Assembly (NCBI GenBank): GCA_004145795.1
Contig: SEIO01000013.1
Coordinates: forward strand, 1 to 64,000
Source of the DNA: Lentibacillus lipolyticus
GTDB taxonomy: Bacteria > Bacillota > Bacilli > Bacillales > Amphibacillaceae
DNA: 64,000 bases
Direction of reading: 5' to 3'
Translations under genes and position numbers: made by a program
The notes under the pieces: generated by a model
Databases searched by the model: none
What the model was told of the DNA's origin: nothing
What the model saw: only the letters and a program-made list of their open reading frames with translations
Shown here: positions 9,165-17,732 of the stretch, in pieces
Position numbering within the stretch: position 1 is the first letter of the stretch
Layout: each line of letters opens with the position of its first letter

Positions 9165-9265
9165 GCAAATGGGGGGCGTGGGGACAGGGGGGCGTAGGGA
9201 CAGGCTTGATGCGGCCCCAAAAAATTTGGTGGACCGATGAACCTGTCCCCATGGTCTCCGCGTCC
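9165..9265. repeat. Compound REP-like region
   Basis: GC-rich gap after the IclR gene holding several GGGGACAGG and GGGACAGGC units, a perfect copy of TGGACCGATGAACCTGTCCC (9230-9249) and the CTCCGCGTCCC unit also seen at 14292-14302. It looks like a mosaic of the dispersed palindrome family rather than coding DNA. Confidence 0.6.
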
Positions 9266-9273
9266 CACCCAGG

Positions 9274-10227
9274 TCAAACAACGGCACAGAGTGATTTGCC
9301 GCCGTTCAGTACGTGCATTACTTCCTGTGCAATTAACATGGCTGTCCTGGATTGGGATTCATCGGTCAGTCCGGCAATGTGCGGCGATAGATGAATAGAT
9401 TCAATCTGAGCCAGTGATGAATCCTTTTGAACGGGTTCCGTTTCAAGGACATCGAGATAGGCACCGGCAATGTCTCCGTTTTGAACTGCTTCAATCAGGT
9501 CTTGTTCATGTATAATGCCACCTCTGGCTGAATTGATCACATAGGCATGGGATTTCATCAGGGTAAACGTTTCTTTGTTCATCATATGTTTGGTCGCTTT
9601 GGTCAGCGGTACATGAACGGAAACGAAATCAGCTTCGGTGAGCAATTCATCAAGTGTTTCAACCGGTCTGACCCCGGTTTCTGTCAGTATATGATCGAAG
9701 GGCGTCACAAATGGATCATAGCCAATGACTTCCATTCCGAAGGCGTTCGCCCGTTTGGCCACACGGTGAGCGATTTCACCCATACCAACAAGACCGAGTT
9801 TTTTCTGGTTTAATTCAAAGCCAGTAAAAAACTTGCGGTCCCAATTTCCCCGGCGGACATCCTTATCTGCCTCAGCCAAGGGGCGATACGCATCGAGCAT
9901 TGCCGCCATCACATATTCCGCAACAGACGTCGCATTTGCATGTTTCGCAGCAATAACCGGCATATTTCTTTCCTTTGCTGCTTCCAGATCAATGTTGTCC
10001 AGTCCAACACCAAGACGCCCAATCACCCTAGCGTTTTTCGCCGCATCGAGTAGCTCCGTATCCACTTTCGTCTCATTCCGGACAATCAGTGCATCATAAT
10101 TTGGAGCCATATCAAGCAGTTCTTTCCGTTTCCGTCCTAGTTCCATGTCATAATCGACGGAATAACCATTGCGCTTAAGCTCTTCCATTCCGTCATTCCA
10201 CATCAGTTCCGTCACAAGCACCTTCAC
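9274..10227 (-). CDS. D-isomer-specific 2-hydroxyacid dehydrogenase (SerA-like superfamily)
   Basis: 317 residues. NAD-binding Rossmann motif in KLGLVGMGEIAHRVAKRANAFGMEVIGYDPF. The catalytic triad is visible as Arg in INSARGGII, Glu in YLDVLETEP and His in HLSPHIAGLTDESQ. The N-terminal substrate domain contains YDALIVRNETKVD and VIGRLGVGLDNID, typical of the phosphoglycerate dehydrogenase branch. It lacks the ACT/ASB domains of SerA, so it is a short enzyme reducing a 2-keto acid or oxidising a D-2-hydroxy acid. GTG at 10227 is chosen because AGGGAGTGA stands nine bases upstream; a TTG at 10233 abuts it. Substrate unknown. Confidence 0.88.
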   Translation of the reverse strand: MKVLVTELMWNDGMEELKRNGYSVDYDMELGRKRKELLDMAPNYDALIVRNETKVDTELLDAAKNARVIGRLGVGLDNIDLEAAKERNMPVIAAKHANATSVAEYVMAAMLDAYRPLAEADKDVRRGNWDRKFFTGFELNQKKLGLVGMGEIAHRVAKRANAFGMEVIGYDPFVTPFDHILTETGVRPVETLDELLTEADFVSVHVPLTKATKHMMNKETFTLMKSHAYVINSARGGIIHEQDLIEAVQNGDIAGAYLDVLETEPVQKDSSLAQIESIHLSPHIAGLTDESQSRTAMLIAQEVMHVLNGGKSLCAVV

Positions 10228-10725
10228 AAACAATCACTCCCTACGTTTATAATCTGCTGGCCTATGTATCTGCTCTAACGTCTCCCCCTGTTGCGAAAAC
10301 TTCCCTGCCAGTCCCCACTGATCCTATGCATAAATGAATACAAGAATGCTTCCAGGCGTGTTGATTGTTCCAGTTTCTCGTACAAAATACCGGACAAAAC
10401 AACTAACGTAATTTTCTGAATTGTAACCCATTAACTATCATTATAGTAGAATAAAGGAATAATGTCATCTTATAGATTTCATCTGTCATCAAAAATATTT
10501 TGGAGGAATTACCGCGGTTGTCCCGATTGCAGTATAGAGGATGGAAAGTTAGATGATCGTGCCAGGCAGCCGTAGCGTTTCGGCGTCCATAGCGTAATCC
10601 GGACTAAGCACACTATTCTGCCGCTTATTATCAGACAGGTATGGGGTCCCAATACCGTTTGCGGCATTAGCCCATGTGAAAATGTAACGGGAGGTGGAGC
10701 AGCTGGCCCCACCTCCCACCATCAA
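10228..10725. other. Gap between dehydrogenase and flavohaemoglobin genes
   Basis: About 500 bases with no supported gene. It holds an AT-rich promoter-like stretch around 10430-10470 and a 9-base-arm hairpin GGGAGGTGG / CCACCTCCC at 10689-10717, just after the flavohaemoglobin stop, probably its transcript end despite a poor T-run. Confidence 0.4.
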
Positions 10726-10726
10726 G

Positions 10727-11952
10727 TTAGGCTTCTTGCAGGATGCTGACGGGGTTGAATAGTTCGTAATGGGTCTGTTCATTTGGGATGCCCCAGTCGG
10801 TTAATGCACGATCGACAGCATTCATGAATGGGGCTGGTCCGCAGCAATAGAATTCGGTTGTGCTGTCGTGCGGAACAATAGACTGCAACCACTTAAGATT
10901 AACGAACCCTTCTTTATCAAAGTTTTGCAGCGCCCGGTCCTCCGCGCTTGGACTGTCATAGCAAACATACGAGGAAATGTTTGGATGCTTGCTTGCGAGC
11001 TCTTCTATTCGATCCTTCATCGCATGTGCCGAGCTGTTCTGTGTCGCATGGATAAATACCACCGGCCGGTTAGAGTCGGTTTCCGCAATTGTCTCCAGCA
11101 TCCCCATTACCGGTGTCACACCAATACCGCCGCTCAACAATACAAGCGGAGACTCTTCATTGGATAGAACAAAATCACCCGCTGGCGCAGATAATTCCAG
11201 TACATCACCAGCTTCAACCTGGTCATGCAAATAACTGGAAACTATACCATCCGGATGGAATTCATCACCTTTTCCCGTTTGACACCAATTTTATAATAAT
11301 CTTTGCCGGATGGCCCGGACAGGCTGTACTGGCGCATGTGCGTGTAAGGCTCATTGGCAATATCTGCTTTCAACGTTACATACTGGCCAGCTTTATAATC
11401 AGCGATCGGCGCACCATCTTTCGGTTTCAGACAAAACGATACGACATCAGAGGTTTCCTGAATTTTTTCATCCACTATAAATTCACGGAACCCGTGCCAT
11501 CCACCAGTTTTTCCCGCTGTATCCTGGTACTTCTCTTGTTCCAGTTTTATAAATAAATCAGCAATGTAATCATAGGCGGCTTGCCAGGCGGCAATGATGT
11601 CGTCCGTTGCAGCCGAACCGAGCACGTCACGAACCGCCTGAATGAGGACTTCCCCAACTACCGGATATTGTTCCGGTTTGATGCCAAGTGATACATGCTT
11701 CTCCGCAATTCGTTCGACAAGCTGCTCCACATTTTCCAGTCTGTCAATATTTTCACCTGCTGCATACACGGCATAAACCAATGCTTCTTGTTGCAGCCCT
11801 CTCTCCTGGTTGGTTTGATTAAATACATTCCGAAGCTCCGGAACCCTCGTGAACAGCAATTCATAAAAACGTTTCCCAATCGCTGTACTATGTTCCTTCA
11901 AAACAGGTGCACTAGCCTTTACAATGGATAGCTTTTCATTATCAAGATGCAT
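10727..11952 (-). pseudogene. hmp: Flavohaemoglobin (nitric oxide dioxygenase), broken by a one-base frameshift
   Basis: The 5' part encodes the globin domain (LSIVKASAPVLKEHSTAIGKRFYELLF, EKHVSLGIKPEQYPVVGEVLI with the proximal His) and the FAD domain start (RQYSLSGPSGKDYYKIGVKRE), then stops near 11242. The 3' part carries the NAD domain (LLSGGIGVTPVMGMLE, YCCGPAPFMNAV). One extra A in the four-A run (T at 11270-11273, plus strand) restores KREKGDEFHPDGIVSSYLHDQ and joins them into about 408 residues, the normal Hmp length. The intact enzyme converts NO plus O2 to nitrate. GGAGGGG precedes the ATG at 11952. It has the same kind of lesion as the AGCS gene, so a sequencing error must be excluded. 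Confidence 0.88.
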
Positions 11953-12052
11953 TTCCATTCCCCTCCAGTATTGTTGTTTATCTCCAATTCCCGTGATGCT
12001 TGCAGGAATTAAACCCGTAAACAACATGGTAATGGTGTAAACAAACTCACAC

Positions 12053-12068
12053 CGTGACCTGCATCACA
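12053..12068 (-). promoter_or_regulatory. Candidate Fnr/Crp-type box upstream of hmp
   Basis: Minus strand TGTGATGCAGGTCACG matches the Bacillus Fnr half-sites TGTGA-N6-TCACA at nine of ten positions. It lies about 100 bases upstream of the flavohaemoglobin start. Anaerobic or NO-responsive control of hmp is known in Bacillus through ResD and NsrR, so a direct Fnr role is inference. Confidence 0.4.
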
Positions 12069-12272
12069 CCATCACGTGACAATTGTGTGAAGGGTAGTTG
12101 GACATAGTGTATTGCTGATTATGCCAAGGATTTTTTGTGAATGGGAAATATAGCAAACGGGGCAAAGCTTTTTCGACGGATATAAACAAGGGGGAACGAT
12201 GATGCTTTCTATTTCAGCGCTAAATAAGTAAATGAAAAAGCCGTGCATCATCTTTAAGCAACAACAAAGAAC

Positions 12273-12293
12273 CGGGACAGTGAACCTGTCCCG
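12273..12293. repeat. REP-like palindrome abutting a stop codon
   Basis: Perfect 8-base arms CGGGACAG / CTGTCCCG around TGAAC, ending one base before the stop codon of the LuxR-type regulator on the minus strand. Confidence 0.65.
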
Positions 12294-12977
12294 CTAGGCA
12301 AACTGCTCATCTTCCAGATTGGTGAGATTCCGGAGTTTATCAACAAGCTCCTGTCGTTCGCTGCAGTTTAGTTTTCCATATACACGGCTGACATAAACCC
12401 GGACCGCACCTTCTGCCAGCAGAAGCTTCCTGGCAATGTCGCGATTGCAGTATCCAAGTCTAAGCCAGTAGGCTACTTCTGTTTCGCGGTTGGAGAGCCT
12501 AATCCCATTCTCTTTCAACTGTTTGGAGAAAATATCAAAACTCGTGGTTTTCATGATTAGCAAGCATTTCTCAAACGGCCGGGTCAAATGGTGCGGCATG
12601 ATAAAGTGTTGATCCATTACTTTTTCTATTATATGTATAATCCGCTTCCGGCAATCATCCGTTTTTTCCAGTAAACTGTCAATTCCTGCTTCGATTATCT
12701 GTAGCAGCTCGGAATCTCTACGGCCACTTGTCACGACTGCAATTACCTTCATGTTGGGATTTTCTGCTTTCATTATATTTACTGCGGAGATGATATCGGC
12801 TGTTTGTAAGCCATCCATGTCAAATAAGACAACATCTGGCTGGAACAATGGCACTAATTTCCCTGCACCCTGTGTATAAGGGAATTCACCAATTAGTTTC
12901 ATATTTTCTTCTTGCCCGATGGTTTGCCGAACGTTTTCTGACAGTCCATGCTGGCTCACATAGCAAATGGTTCGCAT
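12294..12977 (-). CDS. Atypical LuxR/NarL-type response regulator with degenerate receiver
   Basis: 227 residues. The receiver-like part (1-120) keeps the phospho-acceptor neighbourhood PDVVLFDMDG but has SQH in CYVSQHGLS where the Mg-binding Asp-Asp pair normally lies, and the conserved Lys region is not recognisable. It is therefore probably not phosphorylated in the usual way. The C-terminus is a LuxR helix-turn-helix: LSNRETEVAYWLRLGYCNRDIARKLLLAEGAVRVYVSRVYGKLN. No histidine kinase is nearby. A complete NarL-type regulator lies 105 bases upstream on the same strand; the two may be cotranscribed. The start is uncertain (GTG three bases earlier). Confidence 0.8.
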   Translation of the reverse strand: MRTICYVSQHGLSENVRQTIGQEENMKLIGEFPYTQGAGKLVPLFQPDVVLFDMDGLQTADIISAVNIMKAENPNMKVIAVVTSGRRDSELLQIIEAGIDSLLEKTDDCRKRIIHIIEKVMDQHFIMPHHLTRPFEKCLLIMKTTSFDIFSKQLKENGIRLSNRETEVAYWLRLGYCNRDIARKLLLAEGAVRVYVSRVYGKLNCSERQELVDKLRNLTNLEDEQFA

Positions 12978-13082
12978 CACGACTACCGCCTCTGCTCACT
13001 GATTTTTTAACGCACTTCTTTCATCTTACAGGATAAATAGTCATTTATTTTAGTGACAGTCAGAAACAAAAGTCATTTATTT

Positions 13083-13739
13083 CTACTTTAAGATGTGCCG
13101 TAAATAGTATTCGGTTTCTTTCCGATTGCGGGTGTTCAATTTATGATAAATAGCGCTAATATAGTTCTTAACTGTCCCTTCACCAAGATACAGTTTCCTG
13201 GCGATTGCTTTATTCGTATCACCACGGATGATTAGATGGGCGACATCCAATTCCCGCTTTGTCAAACTAAATCCGCGATTTTCCAGGCGTTTGCCCAGGA
13301 TTTGTTCCTTATCGAGTGTCAATTCCCGGACATGGGTAACAAGAATTCGCGCCGCCTCTCCCGAAAGTACATTCTGGCCGCCAGCGGCATTTCGTATCGA
13401 CTGGGTCAGGTTATCCGGATCCAAATCTTTCAATAAAAATCCATCCGCCCCAACGTTGACTCCGCGAATAACCAGTTCATCATCAGCAAATGATGTCAGC
13501 ATGACCACTTTAAGCGATGGATAAAACACTTTCATATGAACGGTCGTTTTAATCCCATCCATTCCAGGCATATGAATATCCATCAAAACCACATCCGGTA
13601 TTTCATGTTCAAGGATCTCGATGGCCGACTCACCATTAGCCGCCACTCCGATCACCTTGATGTCCTCTGTTTCCCTAATTAAGGCTTCCACCCCTTCACG
13701 GAATAACCGCTGATCATCTACAAGCATCACCTTTATCAA
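13083..13739 (-). CDS. NarL/LuxR-family response regulator (orphan)
   Basis: About 218 residues. Receiver: IKVMLVDDQRLFREG with the Asp pair, phospho-acceptor Asp in DVVLMDIHMPGMDG, Thr/Ser in VVMLTSFADD and Lys in GFLLKDLDP. The C-terminal LuxR helix-turn-helix is LTKRELDVAHLIIRGDTNKAIARKLYLGEGTVKNYISAIYHKLN. All phosphotransfer residues are intact. A TTG at 13739 with GGGGGATGG upstream seems the best start; an ATG at 13754 is the alternative. No sensor kinase is encoded within the window, so its partner is elsewhere. It may control the flanking flavohaemoglobin or cstA genes, but nothing in the sequence proves this. Confidence 0.88.
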   Translation of the reverse strand: MIKVMLVDDQRLFREGVEALIRETEDIKVIGVAANGESAIEILEHEIPDVVLMDIHMPGMDGIKTTVHMKVFYPSLKVVMLTSFADDELVIRGVNVGADGFLLKDLDPDNLTQSIRNAAGGQNVLSGEAARILVTHVRELTLDKEQILGKRLENRGFSLTKRELDVAHLIIRGDTNKAIARKLYLGEGTVKNYISAIYHKLNTRNRKETEYYLRHILK

Positions 13740-13754
13740 AGAACCATCCCCCAT

Positions 13755-14192
13755 CAGAACCTGGTCGATTTATTAGCCCCATCCTAACACATGCCCTAAA
13801 CATAAAAATGCACATCCAATGGGAACTAAGGACAAATCCCTTGTCCCAGTTCGTCGGTGCAGCACCATCCACCTCAACTTTCAAGTACTCACCGCTATGT
13901 TAATTATAGACAATTATCAGAAAAATAAAGCGGTACGTTCTGGCGCTACGATTGCGTTTAGCAATTCCTAACCTTGTATGCACTTAGCGTAATATCCGCC
14001 ATCTGGTTTGTTGCTTTACACGCGCAGGTGGTTCGTGTGACTATGTATATCAATCACTCCCGCTCTCTCCCCTTTAGGCAAAATTGCCTATTCTCTCATT
14101 ATAGCAGGCATGTTTGTCTGAAAGTAACCATTATAAAGTCACTAAAAAGTCATATAAAATACCAAAAAGTCATATATATGGGTTTTCCTGAC
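13755..14192. other. Non-coding gap upstream of orphan regulator
   Basis: No supported gene. It contains one member of the GGACAA/TTGTCC repeat family (13830-13846) and AT-rich DNA with direct repeats of AAAAAGTCATATA (about 14144-14180). The regulator promoter is presumably here but no clear -35/-10 pair was identified. Confidence 0.3.
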
Positions 14193-14224
14193 AAAAACCC
14201 CCGACACTCTCGCCGGGGGTTTTT
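14193..14224. terminator. Bidirectional rho-independent terminator
   Basis: AAAAACCCCC / GGGGGTTTTT arms with an intervening GC-rich loop. It lies downstream of cstA on the minus strand and can terminate in either direction. Confidence 0.85.
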
Positions 14225-14235
14225 GATTGAGATAT

Positions 14236-14302
14236 GGGGACAGGTTCACCGTCCCATCAAATGTTGGAAACAAATGGGACGCGGAGTCTGTCTCCGCGTC
14301 CC
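14236..14302. repeat. REP-like pair: GGGGACAGGTTCACCGTCCC plus 11-bp-stem hairpin
   Basis: First unit at 14236-14255. The second, at 14276-14302, has perfect arms GGGACGCGGAG / CTCCGCGTCCC with a five-base loop. It sits directly after the cstA stop codon, and part of the second unit recurs near 9257-9265. Confidence 0.7.
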
Positions 14303-14311
14303 GGCCCCTGG

Positions 14312-15748
14312 TTAGGCAGCTTCAACGTCCATTTCAATTTTGTTGGAATTATTCTGTTTCGCTTTCCGGAAGAACCAGATGGTAAAGACGATAGTCAGGA
14401 TAATACCGCCGATATGTGACACATCCAACGGAAGGTTAAAACCAATTTGTGCGTTCAATATATAAACAAACACCATATCGGTAATAAACAATGCCGGAAT
14501 AAGAGAAATCCAGTACCGCTTGCCTTTAACAAGCAAATACATCGTTGCAATCCAAAGTGCGAGTGATGCAGTCGTCTGGTTAGCCCAAGAGAAATAGCGC
14601 CACAAAATATCGAAGTCAATTTGCGTTAGAATAAGGGAAATAACAAATAAAGGAACGGCAATGATTAAGCGATTTGTCACTTTCTTTTGATTGAATTTTA
14701 TATAGTCCGCTATAACAGAACGTGCTGCACGGAACGCTGTATCTCCAGACGTAATAGGAAGAACAATAACCCCAAGTACAGCAATTGTTCCGCCTACTGC
14801 ACCAAGCAGAGTCGTAGCTACTTCGTTGACAACCGCTGAAGGTGTACCAGCATTAATCAGTTCGTTTAGCTGTTCCCCGTGGAAAAGGCTCATGGAAGCA
14901 GCTGCCCAGATCATAGCGATAACAGCTTCTGCAATCATCATCCCGTAAAAAATATACCGCCCTTGGGACTCTTTTTGAACGGTACGAGAAATAATTGGTG
15001 TCTGCGTCGCATGAAAGCCGGATAAAGCGCCACAAGTTATCGTTAAAAATAACATAGGAAAGATTGCTAGTTTACCAGGATGCATGTTTTCCAGTGTGAG
15101 TTCAGGAATTGCTGAACCATAACCAGAAGTAAACATGGTAATACCGACACCGAGTGTACCGATTAAAAGTGTCGCGCCAAGAATTGGATATATTTTTCCA
15201 ATGATCTTATCAATTGGTAAAATAGTAGATAAAAGGAAATAAAGAAAGATAATACCTATAATAATCCATAACGTTACCTGACCATCCAATAAAACATGGA
15301 GCAAAGAGCCGGATGTAGTCGCAAAAACCGTCCCTACCAAAAGAAGAAGCAGCAGTGCAAAGGCATTAACCAAATGCTTGGAAAAATTCCCTAAAAACCT
15401 TCCGGCTAGCTCTGGGATATGTGCCCCTTTGTTTCGAATGGAAATCATACCAGTTAAATAGTCGTGAACGCCTCCTGCAAAAATGGACCCCAAAACAATC
15501 CAAAGGAATGCAACAGGTCCAAATAACGCTCCCATTATCGGGCCAAATATGGGTCCTGTTCCTGCAATATTCAGCAATTGAATCATAGCGTTATTTTGTT
15601 TTTTCATGGGAACAAAATCTACACCGTCCTGATTAGAAATAGAAGGTGTTTTACGTGAATCATCTATTCCGAATGTCTTTTCAACAAATTTTCCGTAAAT
15701 AAAATAGCCAACAATTAATACAGCAATGGATATGAAAAAAGTTATCAT
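14312..15748 (-). CDS. cstA: Carbon starvation protein CstA family peptide/pyruvate transporter
   Basis: 478 residues, polytopic (about 12-14 hydrophobic segments). It carries CstA-family signatures FVPMKKQNNAMIQLLNIAGTGPIFGP and LSGFHATQTPIISRTVQ. It is shorter than E. coli CstA (about 700) and matches the compact Gram-positive form. It imports peptides or pyruvate when preferred carbon is exhausted. The ATG at 15748 has AAGGGGAC upstream; an ATG eight codons earlier lies in the operator region. A sigma-A promoter and a perfect cre box directly precede it, so carbon catabolite repression by CcpA is strongly indicated. Confidence 0.92.
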   Translation of the reverse strand: MITFFISIAVLIVGYFIYGKFVEKTFGIDDSRKTPSISNQDGVDFVPMKKQNNAMIQLLNIAGTGPIFGPIMGALFGPVAFLWIVLGSIFAGGVHDYLTGMISIRNKGAHIPELAGRFLGNFSKHLVNAFALLLLLLVGTVFATTSGSLLHVLLDGQVTLWIIIGIIFLYFLLSTILPIDKIIGKIYPILGATLLIGTLGVGITMFTSGYGSAIPELTLENMHPGKLAIFPMLFLTITCGALSGFHATQTPIISRTVQKESQGRYIFYGMMIAEAVIAMIWAAASMSLFHGEQLNELINAGTPSAVVNEVATTLLGAVGGTIAVLGVIVLPITSGDTAFRAARSVIADYIKFNQKKVTNRLIIAVPLFVISLILTQIDFDILWRYFSWANQTTASLALWIATMYLLVKGKRYWISLIPALFITDMVFVYILNAQIGFNLPLDVSHIGGIILTIVFTIWFFRKAKQNNSNKIEMDVEAA

Positions 15749-15776
15749 GTCTCTGTCCCCTTGTTTAGTCATGGTG

Positions 15777-15824
15777 TGTAACCGGTTACAATCGGATTAT
15801 ACCATTAATAGATAACAAAAACAA
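15777..15824 (-). promoter_or_regulatory. cstA promoter with perfect cre box
   Basis: Minus strand: -35 TTGTTT (15824-15819), 17-base spacer, -10 TATAAT (15801-15796), then TGTAACCGGTTACA (15790-15777). The last matches every position of the CcpA consensus TGWAANCGNTNWCA and is a perfect palindrome covering the expected transcription start. Confidence 0.8.
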
Positions 15825-15881
15825 CTACATAGGAACCCAAATTGGGGAGCCGGAAAATAGAGAATAAAGCCCCGACCACTT

Positions 15882-17555
15882 TCACATGCGGCCGGAGCGG
15901 ATAATAGTGACAACCATAAGAATAAACATGAGTGTTGCAATGACAGCGCCAATCTCAATAATGGGCAGATCCCAAATAACGGTGCTCTGGCCAGTGATCG
16001 CCGAGCCGATAATCAAGCCGGCCATCAGGATGCTAAAGGCGAGCATAATAATACTGAACGAAAGCCGGTTGCTGATTTTGTCAAATCGATGCAAAAATCG
16101 CTCCGCCTGTTTCACATTAATGTCAAGCCCAACCCGTCCCCGCTGCAAGGTCGACATGACTTCCTTCACATCACGTGGCAATCCGGTGATTATTTCCAGA
16201 TTTTCTGCAATTTCACTCATCGAGTTACGCAGTATCCGCCTCGGGCTATATCGCCGCTTCAGCAACTTACGCGCATAAGGTTCGGCCGCACGCATAAGGC
16301 TGAAATCCGGGTCCAGCCGGCCGATAACTCCTTCCAGCGTCAGAATGGTTTTACTGAGAATCACCAATTCGGACGGAATTTCAATATGATGATAATAGGC
16401 AACCTGGAAAATTTCGATAATAATTTTTCCGAGACTCATATCCTTTATCATGACATTGGTATAACTGTCATGCAGCGCCTCCAAATCGCGCTGAAATGAA
16501 TGAATATCAGTTTTTTCGCTAATTAAATCCATTTTGGAAAATGTCTTTATCAGAGCCTCTGCGTTGCCGTTATGCAAGTTAACAAGGATGGTAGCGAAAT
16601 GATACGTCATTGCGTCACTGATTCGTCCAACTTCGCCAAAGTCGAGAAACGTAATGGTGTTTTTTGGCAAGACAAACACATTACCGGCGTGCGGATCCGC
16701 ATGGAAAAAACCTTGATCAAGAATCTGCGTGAACATCGCATCCGCCAGCCGTTTGGCAATCAAGTGCCGGTCATAGCCTTCCACATCAAGTGTTTCGATA
16801 TCAGACACTTTAATCCCGTCCACTTTCTCCATTGTCAGCACTTTTTTGGTCGTATAATCCCAATAAATATCTGGTATGCGGACGGGCATTTGCCGCTGAA
16901 ATTGCTTGGCAATCCGCTCGCCACTGCGTCCTTCCATCAAATAATCCAGCTCATTACGCAACGATACCGACAATTCATGAATCATATCCCGCACTCGATA
17001 ACGTTTCGCCCAAACCGTTCGTTCTTCAAGCATTTGCCCAAATTTAACAAGTATCTCCAGATCTGTTTCCATGACAGGTTTCAAACCTGGGCGCTGAACT
17101 TTGACCACAACTTCTTCCCCGGTAAATAGCCTTGCCGTATGTACCTGCCCGATCGACGCCGTGGCAATCGGTTCCGGATCCACCTCCTGAAAGAGATTTT
17201 CCAATGAATCATCCAACTCGGACTCCATCGTGTTCCGGACATGATCAAACGAAAAGACCGTTACATGATCCTGTAGCTTCTCCAATTCCGAAATAATCTC
17301 CCTTGGTAGCACATCATGCCGTGTACTGGCAATCTGACCAAGCTTGATAAACGACGGCCCAAGTTCCTGCAGCGTCATGCGGAGCCGCCGACCAATGCTC
17401 TGCAAATTTACATCTGCATCATCATGCACCTTCCCTTTTGACAAATCCCGATCGGTCAGCCCAACACGAAACAAAAAATAACCAAACCCATACCGAATAA
17501 ACGCATTCACAATCTCCTGATACCGTCGCGTATGCCTAATCCTTCGCTCAAACAC
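15882..17555 (-). CDS. UbiB/AarF (ABC1) atypical kinase family protein
   Basis: 557 residues, the usual UbiB length. The KxGQ motif appears in FIKLGQIASTRHDVLP, followed by the nucleotide-binding ATASIGQVHTA, the lysine in VVVKVQRPG, the catalytic HADPHAGNVFVLP and the metal-binding FLDFGEVGRI. Two hydrophobic segments at about residues 495-550 anchor the C-terminus in the membrane. These proteins are atypical kinase/ATPases that support isoprenoid-quinone or lipid metabolism. Bacillaceae make menaquinone, so the precise role here is unresolved. It is monocistronic, flanked by REP-like palindromes. Confidence 0.9.
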   Translation of the reverse strand: MFERRIRHTRRYQEIVNAFIRYGFGYFLFRVGLTDRDLSKGKVHDDADVNLQSIGRRLRMTLQELGPSFIKLGQIASTRHDVLPREIISELEKLQDHVTVFSFDHVRNTMESELDDSLENLFQEVDPEPIATASIGQVHTARLFTGEEVVVKVQRPGLKPVMETDLEILVKFGQMLEERTVWAKRYRVRDMIHELSVSLRNELDYLMEGRSGERIAKQFQRQMPVRIPDIYWDYTTKKVLTMEKVDGIKVSDIETLDVEGYDRHLIAKRLADAMFTQILDQGFFHADPHAGNVFVLPKNTITFLDFGEVGRISDAMTYHFATILVNLHNGNAEALIKTFSKMDLISEKTDIHSFQRDLEALHDSYTNVMIKDMSLGKIIIEIFQVAYYHHIEIPSELVILSKTILTLEGVIGRLDPDFSLMRAAEPYARKLLKRRYSPRRILRNSMSEIAENLEIITGLPRDVKEVMSTLQRGRVGLDINVKQAERFLHRFDKISNRLSFSIIMLAFSILMAGLIIGSAITGQSTVIWDLPIIEIGAVIATLMFILMVVTIIRSGRM

Positions 17556-17570
17556 CCAATCATCTCCTCC

Positions 17571-17624
17571 GGGACATGGGACAGGTCATTCCCCCGGGCC
17601 ATGGGGACAGGTTCCTTGTCCCAG
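17571..17624. repeat. REP-like tandem units
   Basis: GGGACATGGGACAGGT followed by GGGGACAGGTTCCTTGTCCC, immediately upstream of the UbiB-family gene; family members in tandem. Confidence 0.6.
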
Positions 17625-17700
17625 TCACAAGTTCGTTACGAATAGTATACGATTTCAGCATAGTCAAATGAACATGCTAATGCCACATTTTCCCCTCAGT

Positions 17701-17726
17701 CGCGGGACAATGGACCTGTCCCCGCG
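17701..17726. repeat. REP-like palindrome
   Basis: CGCGGGACA / TGTCCCCGCG arms (one base unpaired) just after the stop of the HAD phosphatase gene. Confidence 0.6.
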
Positions 17727-17732
17727 TCTCAC

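Noticed and set aside
10509-10782. Short minus-strand ORFs after hmp
   Set aside because: They overlap the hmp 3' end hairpin and show no codon bias or RBS.
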